Positions 37,001 to 45,418 of a stretch of DNA of 64,000 nt are shown piece by piece. The notes under the pieces are model-generated. The model was not told the DNA's origin, made no database searches, and worked only from the letters and a program-made list of their open reading frames with translations. Origin of the DNA: Desulfotruncus alcoholivorax DSM 16058 (GTDB taxonomy: Bacteria > Bacillota > Desulfotomaculia > Desulfotomaculales > Desulfallaceae); the NCBI RefSeq assembly GCF_000430885.1, contig NZ_AUMW01000002.1, positions 156,424 through 220,423 on the forward strand, in the 5' to 3' direction. The first letter of the stretch is position 1; each line of letters starts with the position of its first letter. A program made the position numbers and the translations under genes.

Positions 37001-38164
37001 TCCGACCTGGAGCAGCAAACTGCCCGGTGGCTGGTGGAGTGGAACAGAGGTTTGGTGATGGATTGGACCGAGGTCATGTTTGACCCGGCGGACAGCCCGG
37101 CCGTTTTCCGCGCAGCCGGCCAGGTTGACCAGCGCTACCGGGAGCGGTATGCCGGCAAATCGTATACCGAGCTTTCCGACCAACTGCATGACGTGTTTCA
37201 TAATACCCGCCAGGCGCTGCACGATTATGCCCCGGAAACGGTCACTGAAGATGAAACTCACCGCCTGCTGGTGCTGTTCACCAGGGACAGGCAAAACCCG
37301 GTGCCGCCGCACCTGCTGGTGCAGGAACTAAGAGGACTGGAAGAGGAACAAAAACATCTTTTGAGCCAGAAAGACCGGGAACTGTACGAACAGATTATCC
37401 TGCACAGCGTGGGCAAGGCCATCCGCGACAAAATATACCGGGCCGAAAAATGGGTGCTGCAGATGAACGATTTGATGCAGCAGCGGGAAACTTCCAGCGG
37501 CCTGCGCCTGCACCTGAAATGGGAGCCCCGGGCGGCGGCCAACGAAAAGGAACTGGATACCGCGCAACTGGTGCGGCTGTTAAAAACCGACCCCCGGCAG
37601 CTGCGGGACGAGCATATCGAGCAGATGATCGAGCACTTTCGATCTCGTATTACCAGGGCCAAGCTGGAAGCCGACCAGCAGGACACCCTGCGCCAGTGGA
37701 TTTTCCGCCTGCTGGATTACCGTCAATGGTTCAGGTTCACCCTGTATTATGAAAAAGGCGGGCAACCCCGCCGGGAATTGACCGACGCCCGGTTCAACGT
37801 GCTCAGCGGCGGCGAGAAGGCGCTGTCCATGTATATTCCGCTTTTCGCGGCGGCCAACTCCCGGTATAATGACTCCCGCCCGGAGGCACCCCGGATCATT
37901 TGCCTGGATGAGGCTTTTGCCGGGGTGGACGAGGAAAACATGCGGGACATGTTTGAACTATTGACCCATTTGGGCTTTGATTACATGATGACCAGCCAGG
38001 TGCTGTGGGGCTGCTACGATACCGTGCCCAGGCTGTCCATTTATGAAGTTTACCGGCCCCGGGACGTTGACTACGTTACTTTGATCCGCTATTACTGGAA
38101 CGGCACCCGCCGGGTGCTGGTGGACGAGCAACTGGATGATGAATCGGTGGAACAAGCCGGGTAG
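34055..38164 (+). CDS. jetC: Wadjet protein JetC, SMC-like ATPase (TIGR02680 family)
   Basis: The 1369-residue protein is built like an SMC. The N-terminal head has Walker A (ILRGANGSGKSVTMQSFL, about 34-48). Two long coiled-coil stretches follow (about 270-500 and 680-1010) around a hinge-like middle (about 590-690). The C-terminal head has the ABC signature FNVLSGGEKALSMYIPLFAA (about 1247) and Walker B (RIICLDEAFAGVDEENM, about 1280). All ATPase motifs are intact. In characterised Wadjet complexes the motor extrudes DNA loops and recognises small circular plasmids. ATG 34055 overlaps the jetB stop. Confidence 0.93.
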   Translation: MTGRWQMNRAGIINFWYYDEAEFYLAGGRLILRGANGSGKSVTMQSFLPLVLDGDKRPWRLDPFGSKDRRIDYYLLLEADSGHTDRTGYLYLEFYHPAQDRYLTVGIGLRARRNNPNMGFWGFVITDNRRVGRDILLYEKDYSQGREVKIPLTRAQLEEVIGSGGQVVTEQGEYKRLVNKVLFGYEKIESFQELLDLLIQLRSPKLSKDFKPSTIYEILTGALPALQEEELRPLSEVLEDMDEINDRLNELAVHLMEAERLHRAYNKYNEYLLYNESRSLLQQKKQRDDRKREAGERRNIAASLARELEEKTSAREEAGTDQERAKTEYQTLITSEAVEKRTELNRLRAEREDLRRNMDNCAGRLQFWREKQAQAREEQKTLTGQREALAARQNDVLQDMEDLARDVDFGYHDTYHRRWDGDVPADGSLWPAWERDVREHQAKIGRAIKLAREESILKTRRVQAEKDASQAREKREAAEDHTRREEDKFEQARREQEEKIFHWRRQLSRLSLADEDLHRVMQALALFPDEPYENVRRPVMQAYHAAREAITGDRMAWQNKLQQHAEEKDRLTREWQQWKDLREPEPPRSAAREYSRQKRPGAGAPLYALCEFIPELTEEKKAALESTLQQAGLLDAWVSPEGIGILGPNEEETWLKPAPQLLRATLADYLVPTPPENSGLTVEIIDDVLRTVCLARDAGRPGEAGKPDEAVITGQGYFRLGALCGKAAIKERAEFIGKETRQRTRMAEMSRLEGLIEEEEKAIAACREQLDLLNATAAGLEEDIKAFPGGETLQEALRSLEKARLRLDAALEEEQSKNSLLREVIKQLQEAAARLHEHMAGWNIPRTESALEQAGEQMNVYRDHLGELKSFWTEYKSALSALARVEKDLAEAGENVEHEESELAGLQERLRTVQYKIEVFQQLLEELGIADIDRRLHELEQRQKELEKLIKQLDGQVTQIKIDLAVAQKDAEEAARQLEQAESDLEQQTARWLVEWNRGLVMDWTEVMFDPADSPAVFRAAGQVDQRYRERYAGKSYTELSDQLHDVFHNTRQALHDYAPETVTEDETHRLLVLFTRDRQNPVPPHLLVQELRGLEEEQKHLLSQKDRELYEQIILHSVGKAIRDKIYRAEKWVLQMNDLMQQRETSSGLRLHLKWEPRAAANEKELDTAQLVRLLKTDPRQLRDEHIEQMIEHFRSRITRAKLEADQQDTLRQWIFRLLDYRQWFRFTLYYEKGGQPRRELTDARFNVLSGGEKALSMYIPLFAAANSRYNDSRPEAPRIICLDEAFAGVDEENMRDMFELLTHLGFDYMMTSQVLWGCYDTVPRLSIYEVYRPRDVDYVTLIRYYWNGTRRVLVDEQLDDESVEQAG

Positions 38165-38224
38165 CATATGGGGGCAAGCATCATTTAACGCAAACCGGCA
38201 GGGTACAAGAACGGAGGAATTTAT

Positions 38225-39505
38225 GTGAGCAGTCACCGGGAAATGCAGCAATACTTCAGCCATGACTGTTTTCAAAAACTGTTTGACGCAATCAGCAAAA
38301 AGTACAGGTTGCTGGGCCGGGTAGGGGGCGCGGTAAAGTTGAACGGTCTCTCCCCGGAAGAGCGCGACGTGTTGTCAGGCTTTTTGGGCCGGGACTGCCG
38401 GGACCATGCCGAGGTCTCAATCAAGCTGCGGGAAGTAAACGACATATTGCAGCAAAGCCGCTTTGATATTGCCCTGCCGGAGTTTCTGTCTTTATATTTC
38501 GGTGCCGAGATTTTGCCCAATAAAGAGACGGCCCTTCTGGAAAGCCGGAAATGGTCCTCATTCTTTGCCGGGCTACAGGAGCAGACACTCACCCCGGTAA
38601 CCCGCGATTGGCTGTCTGAACTGGCCGCCGGCAGGGGGACGGGATACCGGACAGTTTTGGCCATGTACCGGCAAAATGAACTTGAGGCCGCAGAACTACT
38701 GAAATCCTGTGTTGAAGCTGTGGACCAGCTGGTGCGATACCCCGGCAGGCGGCAGCGGCTGCCCGTATTTGCTGCCCGGTTAACCGGTGACCCCCACGCC
38801 CTGGATGGTGACAGGCCGTTGGGCCGGCTTTTATTTTTCGGCCTGCATCATATGTACCGGCTTTCTGAAACTGAATACGGGGCGGAAAAGAGAAAGGTCC
38901 TTTTCAGCCGGGCCGGATTAGAGGAAGATGACGTATCTTCCAATGTTATCGTGGCCGGATTGCGAGTACGCCCCGGGGATCCCCGGGAACCCGTGTTCAC
39001 CAGCTCCACCGCTACCGCCAGCCCTTTGCTGCTTCCTTTGCGCTTTGTGGAACGATCTACCGGGTGGCTGCCGGCATCGGTTTACACGCTGGAGAACCCC
39101 GCCGTTTTCAGCGCCATCCTGGATTTTGCCGAAGGTAGAGCTGAAATTCCGGCACTGGTCTGCACCAGCGGGCAGCCCAGCGTGGCGGCCCTGAAACTCC
39201 TGGACCAGCTTGTCGAGGCCGGGTGTACAATCTGCTACGGCGGCGATTTTGATCCCCGGGGTCTGGAAATCGGCCAGCGGCTGGCTGAAAGGTACGGCGC
39301 GTCTTTTAAGCCCTGGTTTTTTGACTCCGCCGCTTACTTGCAGGCACCCAAAGGCGTCAAATTGGCTTCGGAGCAGGTAAAAAAACTTGCCGGTCAGCGG
39401 GTGTCATGGGACAGTAAGTTAATTGAATCCATGTTGCAGGCGGGCAAGGCAGTGTACCAGGAAGTACTGGTGGAGCAGATGATTAAAGATTTGTTTCGCT
39501 GGTGA
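38225..39505 (+). CDS. jetD: Wadjet protein JetD, Toprim-type nuclease (TIGR02679/DUF2399)
   Basis: The 426-residue protein has an N-terminal arm region and a C-terminal Toprim fold with the acidic residues needed for metal binding: Glu in YTLENPAVFSAIL (about 288) and the DxD pair in CYGGDFDPRGLEIGQRL (about 338). JetD is the subunit that cleaves the extruded plasmid. Start GTG 38225 has GGAGGA at 6 nt. Unlike the other three genes it does not overlap; a 60-bp gap gives it its own ribosome site. It is full length and intact. Confidence 0.9.
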   Translation: MSSHREMQQYFSHDCFQKLFDAISKKYRLLGRVGGAVKLNGLSPEERDVLSGFLGRDCRDHAEVSIKLREVNDILQQSRFDIALPEFLSLYFGAEILPNKETALLESRKWSSFFAGLQEQTLTPVTRDWLSELAAGRGTGYRTVLAMYRQNELEAAELLKSCVEAVDQLVRYPGRRQRLPVFAARLTGDPHALDGDRPLGRLLFFGLHHMYRLSETEYGAEKRKVLFSRAGLEEDDVSSNVIVAGLRVRPGDPREPVFTSSTATASPLLLPLRFVERSTGWLPASVYTLENPAVFSAILDFAEGRAEIPALVCTSGQPSVAALKLLDQLVEAGCTICYGGDFDPRGLEIGQRLAERYGASFKPWFFDSAAYLQAPKGVKLASEQVKKLAGQRVSWDSKLIESMLQAGKAVYQEVLVEQMIKDLFRW

Positions 39506-39590
39506 TAACCTAATTAACTTAACATTATTTAATCAAAAAGGTAGGCTTTAGGTAAAGGAAGGGTGTTCATGCGAACCGAAAACGCCGACA

Positions 39591-39645
39591 GTATAAACAA
39601 TAATTAGACCCCCTTGAACCAAGGGGGTCTAATTATTGTTTATAC
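39591..39645. terminator. Perfect 25-bp bidirectional hairpin, right border of Wadjet
   Basis: Arms at 39591-39615 and 39621-39645 are exact complements around the loop GAACC. The GC core AGACCCCC/GGGGGTCT is followed on both strands by AATTATTGTTTATA. It separates the convergent jetD and Ca2+ ATPase genes, and the ATPase stop codon lies within the right arm. Confidence 0.75.
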
Positions 39646-42390
39646 CCTTAAATAGGTCACCTTTTCCTTGACCCGACAGCCCAACCCGGCCGCTAAAGTT
39701 CCTAACAGAGTTGGGAACACAGCAAACACCAGAATTATCACCCAATGTCCCAAGCCCAGCGGCACCGTGTGGAAGATAGGGTTCAAAAAGGGCAGATAGG
39801 TTACGGAAACCTGTAATAACATTGAAATCAACACCGCCCCGACCAGGTGCGGGTTGGTGAACAGCCCGATTTCCCGGATGCTGGCATGTTCGGACCTGCA
39901 GGCGAATACATAAAACAGTTGCAGGAATACCAGGGTATTAAAAGCCATGGTCCGGGAAAAATCCAGGTTGCGGCCTTCCATAAAGGCATACCAAAACACT
40001 AACAGGGTCAGCATGGCGATAAAAGAGCCACTGCCTAAAATTCGCAGGCCCAACCCGTGGGCAAAGATGCTTTCACCCGGATCACGCGGCGGTCGCCGCA
40101 TGATATTGCCGTCAACGGGGTCCACCCCCAGCGCCATGGCCGGCAGGCCGTCCGTCACCAGGTTCATCCATAAAATTTGAATGGGCAGAAGGGGTAAAGG
40201 CAATCCGCCCAGTACCGCCAAAAACATTACCAGCACTTCACCGACATTACACGATAACAGGTAGCGGATAAATTTGCGGATATTCTCGTAAATACCCCTG
40301 CCCTCTTCGACTGCGGCAACTATAGAACTGAAATTGTCATCGGCCAGCACCATCGACGACGCTTCCCTGGTCACATCAGTGCCGGTTATACCCATGGAAA
40401 TGCCGATATCGGCTTCTTTTACAGCCGGCGCGTCATTCACACCGTCACCGGTCATGGCCACAACATGCCCGTTTGCCTTTAGGGCTTTAACAATTCGGAG
40501 CTTGTGGCGAGGTGAGACCCTGGCGTAAACGTGAGTATTCTCAGCCAGGCGGGCCAATTCTTCGTCACTTAGCTTTTCTATTTCCTCTCCGGTCAGCGTC
40601 CGGCCGTCGCGCCCGGCAATACCCATCTCACGGGCTACGGACCGCGCCGTGAGTTGGTGGTCACCTGTTATCATGGCCACTTTTATCCCGGCCCGCCGGC
40701 ACGTGTGCACAGCGCTAATGGCTGCAGGTCTGGGCGGGTCGATCATTCCGGCCAGCCCGGCAAAAACCAGGTTGCGCTCAACCTCAGCCGGGCCGGCTTC
40801 CTTGACATTAAAACCGGCAGGCAGCTCACGGTAGGCCAGGCCGAGAACCCGCAGGGCGTTTTCCGCCATGTCCGAATTAGCAGCCAGAATTATTGCACGT
40901 TCCCGGTTGTCCAGCGGAACCGGGCGCCCTTCTTTTAAATAGTGAGTGCACAGGCCCAGCACCACATCGGGCGCACCTTTAACCAGGGCCTCTTTTTTAC
41001 CGTTTTTGTCGCCGCAGATCACGGTCATTCTTTTTCGCTCTGAATCGAAGGGAATTTCAGCCAGCCGCAGATCCTGTTTCTCCAATTTCTCCCGCCAGAA
41101 ACCGGCTTTAGCGGCCATAACCATCAGCGCCCCTTCGGTGGGATCACCGTTAATTTGCCAGGCAACGCTGTTTTTTCCACCGTTCTTTCTAAATAAGCCC
41201 CCGATGGAAATATTGTTTCTTAGCAGGACGGAGTTATTACACAAAGCTGCGATTTGCATCATTTTATTAAAATCAGCCACACTTGATTCCTGCAACCGGC
41301 CGGTAAATTTCCCCTTGGGGTCGTAGCCCTCACCTGTTACTTCCAACCAGCCGCCGGCTACATATACCCGCCTTACTGTCATTTCGTTTTGCGTCAGGGT
41401 GCCGGTCTTGTCAGAGCAGATAAAAGTGGCGCAGCCAAGAGTTTCCACCGCGGGTAAACGCCTGATAATGGCGTTTCTCCTGATCATCCTTTGCACGCCG
41501 ATAGCCAGGGCCACCGTTACAATGGCCGGAAGACCTTCGGGAATTGCCGCCACGGCAAGGCTAACCCCGACCAAGAACATCTGGTACACCGGTTCGCCCC
41601 GCTGGATACCGACTAAAACAACCAGGGCACACACGCCCAGGCAAAATGTTATCAAACCTTTGCCCAGTTGGGCCAACCTGCGTTGAAGCGGAGTGGGCTC
41701 ATTCTCCGCCTCTCTGATCATACCTGCAATTTGTCCCATTTCCGTGGCCATACCGGTAGCTACAACAATACCTTGTCCCCTGCCGCGGGTCAAAACAGTG
41801 CCCATAAACGCCATGTTGCCGGTATCGGCGGGACCGGCTTGCCGTTCCAGTGTCCGGGTATGTTTCCTTACTGGAGTTGATTCACCGGTTAATGTGGCCT
41901 CAACAGCCTCAATGTCAACGGTGTGGGTCAAGCGAATATCAGCAGGTACCCTGTCACCGGCCTCTAAAATAACAATATCCCCCGGAACAAGTTCGGCAGC
42001 CGGAATTTTTTTCTCCAGCCCTCCCCGCAGCACCCTGGCCTCGGGTGCGGTAAGTTCCCTTAACGCTTCCATGGAGCGCTCGGCCCGGTATTCCTGCATC
42101 ACACCCAATACAGCATTTAGCAATACAATAATAGATATAGTGATCGCATCCGACCACTCTCCCAGGAACCCGCTAATGGCGGTGGCAGCCAACAGCACCA
42201 GCACCATAAAGTCCTTGAACTGGTTTAAAAACATCTGCCACATCGCTATGTCCGGGCCTTTTTCAAGCATGTTCGGCCCGACCCGCTCCAATCTCGTCCG
42301 GGCTTCGCGGTCACTCAGCCCCTTGGAGCTGTCCACCTCCAGGCGCACAGCTGTTTCTTCAGCGCTTAATGTCGGCCAGATTCCAGGCAT
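39640..42390 (-). CDS. P-type calcium-transporting ATPase (PMR1/SERCA-like)
   Basis: The 916-residue type IIA ATPase has the N-terminal cation ATPase domain (TLSAEETAVRLEVDSSKGLS) and TGESTPVRKHTR in the actuator domain. The PEGL motif is in AAIPEGLPAIVTVALAIG, the phosphorylated Asp in FICSDKTGTLTQNEMTVRR, and the hinge in AMTGDGVNDAPAVKEADIG. About ten membrane helices are seen. It exports Ca2+ (perhaps Mn2+) from the cytoplasm. ATG is preceded by GGGGTGAGG. It is a single-gene unit. Confidence 0.93.
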   Translation of the reverse strand: MPGIWPTLSAEETAVRLEVDSSKGLSDREARTRLERVGPNMLEKGPDIAMWQMFLNQFKDFMVLVLLAATAISGFLGEWSDAITISIIVLLNAVLGVMQEYRAERSMEALRELTAPEARVLRGGLEKKIPAAELVPGDIVILEAGDRVPADIRLTHTVDIEAVEATLTGESTPVRKHTRTLERQAGPADTGNMAFMGTVLTRGRGQGIVVATGMATEMGQIAGMIREAENEPTPLQRRLAQLGKGLITFCLGVCALVVLVGIQRGEPVYQMFLVGVSLAVAAIPEGLPAIVTVALAIGVQRMIRRNAIIRRLPAVETLGCATFICSDKTGTLTQNEMTVRRVYVAGGWLEVTGEGYDPKGKFTGRLQESSVADFNKMMQIAALCNNSVLLRNNISIGGLFRKNGGKNSVAWQINGDPTEGALMVMAAKAGFWREKLEKQDLRLAEIPFDSERKRMTVICGDKNGKKEALVKGAPDVVLGLCTHYLKEGRPVPLDNRERAIILAANSDMAENALRVLGLAYRELPAGFNVKEAGPAEVERNLVFAGLAGMIDPPRPAAISAVHTCRRAGIKVAMITGDHQLTARSVAREMGIAGRDGRTLTGEEIEKLSDEELARLAENTHVYARVSPRHKLRIVKALKANGHVVAMTGDGVNDAPAVKEADIGISMGITGTDVTREASSMVLADDNFSSIVAAVEEGRGIYENIRKFIRYLLSCNVGEVLVMFLAVLGGLPLPLLPIQILWMNLVTDGLPAMALGVDPVDGNIMRRPPRDPGESIFAHGLGLRILGSGSFIAMLTLLVFWYAFMEGRNLDFSRTMAFNTLVFLQLFYVFACRSEHASIREIGLFTNPHLVGAVLISMLLQVSVTYLPFLNPIFHTVPLGLGHWVIILVFAVFPTLLGTLAAGLGCRVKEKVTYLRV

Positions 42391-42464
42391 GTCCTCACCC
42401 CTTGCAGAAGATTACATATTTTTAACAATCATATGCAAACAGAGAAGAAATAATTACCATTTTT

Positions 42465-42542
42465 AAATAGGGGTCAGGCTTGAATTATTCACTTATTTTC
42501 TCATTATCAAATAAGTGAATAATTCAAGCCTGACCCCTATTT
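42465..42542. repeat. REPIN-like palindrome of the RAYT-end family
   Basis: Two 34-nt arms (42465-42498 and 42509-42542) are exact complements around a 10-nt loop. Each arm contains GGGGTCAGGCTTGAATTATT, the sequence that bounds the RAYT gene at 20519-21486. It sits in the divergent gap between the Ca2+ ATPase and rqcH genes and abuts the putative rqcH promoter. Confidence 0.85.
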
Positions 42543-42568
42543 ACCTGTATCTTTATGGGTGATATACT
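42540..42568 (+). promoter_or_regulatory. Possible rqcH promoter
   Basis: TTTACC (42540-42545) and TATACT (42563-42568) are 17 bp apart, about 35 bp before the rqcH ATG. The -35 box falls in the last bases of the palindrome, so the repeat may affect expression. Confidence 0.45.
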
Positions 42569-42602
42569 AAAAGGTAATTTGTGTAAGCGGAGGACTTGAG
42601 CC

Positions 42603-44375
42603 ATGCCTTTTGACGGTCTCTTTCTGCATGGTATATGCAAAGAATTAAATGAGCAATTAACTCAAGGCCGGATTGAAAAGATTTACCAGCCTGTTCGCGA
42701 TGAAATAGTGCTGATCATCTCCAAACCCGGCAGTAAATACCGGCTATTGCTCAGCGCCAATGCGATTAATGCCAGGGTTCACATTACATCAGCCGTTCGG
42801 GCCAACCCAACCGCGCCCCCGGTGTTTTGCATGCTGCTGCGCAAGCATCTGGAGGGCGGCAAAATTATTGGTTTTTATCAACCGGGGCTGGACCGGGTTT
42901 TGGATATTAGGGTCGATAACAGGGACGAAACGGGCCGACCTGAACAGAAATCTTTGTTTTGTGAGATTATGGGGCGTCACAGCAATATCATACTGGTATC
43001 AAGAACGGATAATACCATCATAGACGGGATTCGCAGATATACACACGCGGTCAGCCGGCACCGGGAAGTGCTGCCCGGCCGGCCGTACATCCCCCCGCCC
43101 GGCCAGGATAAAACCAACCCCTTTGAATTAATGGAAGAGCAGTTCAGGGAACTGGTAATGGGAGCTGATTTGGACGAACCACTGGCAGTCATCGTTCAGA
43201 AAAAGCTGGATGGGTTAAGCATACCTACCTGCCGCGAGATTGTAGAGCTTGCGGGACTGCCTGCGGATTTGATCCTTGACCACTGCGGCGAGCACGAATT
43301 GCGGGCACTGTGGCAGTCGCTGCAGCAAGTATTGGAAGCAAGTAAGTCCGGTACAATCAAAACCACCTTGGTTTATAACCTGCAGGGCCGTCCGGCGGAC
43401 TTTTTCCCCATACCGGTTGTGCCCAAGGGTAATGTTAAGTATTCCCACCAAACAGCCAATGAAACCGCCGATAAATTTTTCTCCGATAAAGCAGCCCGGG
43501 AAGAACTGCGCAAGCAAAAGGCTCTAATTCTGGACCGGATTAAAAAAGAAACCAAGAGGCTGGATAAAAAGCTAAAGCTGCAGCAAAAAAGCGCGCTTGA
43601 CGCCGGGGAAGGTGAACGGTACCGCCTTTACGGCGAATTGCTCACAGCTAATCTTTACCGGGTCGAGCGGGGTTTAAAGGAAGTTGAATTGGAAAACTAT
43701 CACGACCCGGAATTAAAAACAATTACTATTCCATTAATCCCGGAACGCTCCGGAGCGGAAAACGCCCAAATTTACTTTAAAAAATACAATAAAGCAAGGA
43801 ATACTCTGGTGGCGGCCCGGAAAATGGCCAATCAGACCTATGAGGAATTGCAATATCTGGAAGGTGTGGCAACCGCGGTTGAGCTGGCTGAAAAAACCGA
43901 GGAGCTGGAGGAAATCAGGCAGGAGCTGGTGGGTCAGGGGTACCTTAAAAACCCTGCTGCAATGCCGGGCAGAAAACAGGCCAAAACCGGTCAGCCTAAA
44001 TTGAAGCCGCTGGAATTCACATCCAGTGACGGTTTTACCGTTTTAGTGGGAAAGAATAACCGCCAAAACGATACGTTGACCTTAAAAACCGCCGAGGACA
44101 CCGATATCTGGCTGCATACCTGCAAAATACCCGGCTCGCATGTAATCATTCGCACCGGCGGCAGGCCGGTTCCGGATCAAACCCTGTTGGAGGCAGCGGC
44201 CCTGGCCGCCTATTACAGCCGCGCCCGGGAATCTTCCAACGTTCCGGTTGATTATACTCTGCGCAAGCACGTCAAAAAACCCAACGGGGCCAAGCCCGGC
44301 TATGTTATTTACGACAAGCAAAAAACAATTTATGTTGACCCAAAGGTCCCGGGGGGCCAGGCTTGTCGTTCATAA
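42603..44375 (+). CDS. rqcH: Ribosome quality control protein RqcH (NFACT family)
   Basis: The 590-residue NFACT protein binds stalled 50S subunits and recruits Ala-tRNA to add C-terminal alanine tails that mark proteins for decay. The N-terminal NFACT-N domain (FDGLFLHGICKELNEQLTQG to HSNIILVSRTDNTIIDGIR) is followed by a coiled-coil (about 305-460). The C-terminal NFACT-R part has TSSDGFTVLVGKNNRQNDTL and DIWLHTCKIPGSHVIIR. Older annotation calls it fibronectin-binding protein. ATG has GGAGG at 8-9 nt. Confidence 0.93.
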   Translation: MPFDGLFLHGICKELNEQLTQGRIEKIYQPVRDEIVLIISKPGSKYRLLLSANAINARVHITSAVRANPTAPPVFCMLLRKHLEGGKIIGFYQPGLDRVLDIRVDNRDETGRPEQKSLFCEIMGRHSNIILVSRTDNTIIDGIRRYTHAVSRHREVLPGRPYIPPPGQDKTNPFELMEEQFRELVMGADLDEPLAVIVQKKLDGLSIPTCREIVELAGLPADLILDHCGEHELRALWQSLQQVLEASKSGTIKTTLVYNLQGRPADFFPIPVVPKGNVKYSHQTANETADKFFSDKAAREELRKQKALILDRIKKETKRLDKKLKLQQKSALDAGEGERYRLYGELLTANLYRVERGLKEVELENYHDPELKTITIPLIPERSGAENAQIYFKKYNKARNTLVAARKMANQTYEELQYLEGVATAVELAEKTEELEEIRQELVGQGYLKNPAAMPGRKQAKTGQPKLKPLEFTSSDGFTVLVGKNNRQNDTLTLKTAEDTDIWLHTCKIPGSHVIIRTGGRPVPDQTLLEAAALAAYYSRARESSNVPVDYTLRKHVKKPNGAKPGYVIYDKQKTIYVDPKVPGGQACRS

Positions 44376-44493
44376 TGAACCCTCGGTTTCCTTGCCGTAA
44401 GGGAATAAGGAACTCCTTGGTGGAATAGTTCTCTTGGGCGGTTTAACCACGTTGGCCCGAACAGTCTTTTATGCTTGCTTGAACATATAACAG

Positions 44494-44694
44494 ATGGAGA
44501 ATTCCAGCGCATCCAAGACCCCGGGCCGCACCTTTGGCTACCTGCTGATGTCCGGTCAGCCTGGGACCATGGACGAGATAGCTAAAGATCTGTTATACAG
44601 CAAAGCCACGGCATCCCTCATCATCTCGGACATAAAGGTTCAATATGAGCGCTGGACGAAGGGTGAGATTGACGAATCCTCGGAAAAACCTTGA
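44494..44694 (+). pseudogene. Remnant of a GbsR/MarR-type regulator
   Basis: The 66-codon frame keeps only the helix-turn-helix core (PGRTFGYLLMSGQPGTMDEI then AKDLLYSKATASLIISDI) of a regulator that normally has about 150-180 residues. The sequence then jumps to a charged tail (VQYERWTKGEIDESSEKP), which may be the original C terminus after an internal deletion. An in-frame stop lies just upstream of the ATG. It abuts the ABC exporter genes and was probably their regulator. Confidence 0.6.
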
Positions 44695-44707
44695 AAGGCG
44701 TGCGGAC

Positions 44708-45418
44708 ATGACCAATACGGTATTGATGCGTTTAAACCGCATAACCAAAACCTACCATATGGGAGAAGTGACGGTCAATGCCCTGAAGGAAACCACATTG
44801 GACGTGTACCGGGGTGAAATACTGGTGATCCTGGGGCCCAGCGGCTCCGGGAAAAGCACCCTGCTTAACATCATGGGAGGAATGGACCTCCCCACCACAG
44901 GAGAAGTGTTTTTTGAAAACCGCAATCTTGGAATGGCCAATGACAATCAGTTAACCAGTTACAGAAGAAATGAAATTGGCTTTGTATTTCAGTTTTACAA
45001 CCTGATACCTGACCTGACGGCCAGGGAGAACGTGGAACTGGCCGCCGACTTGGTGGACGAGCCTCTGGCTGTGACCGGTGTGCTGAGAGACGTGGACCTG
45101 GCCGACCGGATGGACCATTTTCCCTCCCAGATGAGCGGCGGTGAACAGCAACGAGTATCCATCGCCCGGGCGGCGGTGAAAAATCCCCGCCTGCTACTTT
45201 GTGACGAACCCACCGGTGCCCTGGACTACCAGACCGGCAAACTCATCCTGGCCCTGCTGGTGAAAATCAACCGGGACAGGGGCAGCACCGTGGTCATTGT
45301 TACCCACAATACCCCCATCGGGGACATGGCCCACCGGGTGATACGCATGAGAGACGGCACCATAGCCGAAATCAGGGAGAATGCCTCCCCCCTGCCACCG
45401 GAAAGGATTGAGTGGTAA
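44708..45418 (+). CDS. ABC transporter ATPase (MacB/LolD type)
   Basis: The 236-residue ATPase has Walker A ([20 protein letters not shown]), the Q-loop in [20 protein letters not shown], the signature [17 protein letters not shown] and Walker [13 protein letters not shown]. This subgroup works with FtsX-like permeases in lipid, peptide or drug efflux. ATG 44708 follows GAAAGGCG. It overlaps the permease by 1 nt (TAATG), and the adaptor follows, so the three genes form one exporter. Confidence 0.92.
   Translation: MTNTVLMRLNRITKTYHMGEVTVNALKETTLDVYRGEILVILGPSGSGKSTLLNIMGGMDLPTTGEVFFENRNLGMANDNQLTSYRRNEIGFVFQFYNLIPDLTARENVELAADLVDEPLAVTGVLRDVDLADRMDHFPSQMSGGEQQRVSIARAAVKNPRLLLCDEPTGALDYQTGKLILALLVKINRDRGSTVVIVTHNTPIGDMAHRVIRMRDGTIAEIRENASPLPPERIEW

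Noticed and set aside
36317..37312. 331-codon minus-strand frame opposite jetC
   Set aside because: Shadow of the coiled-coil region of jetC. It is rich in F, Q and L from antisense reading of E/Q/K codons, with no motif.
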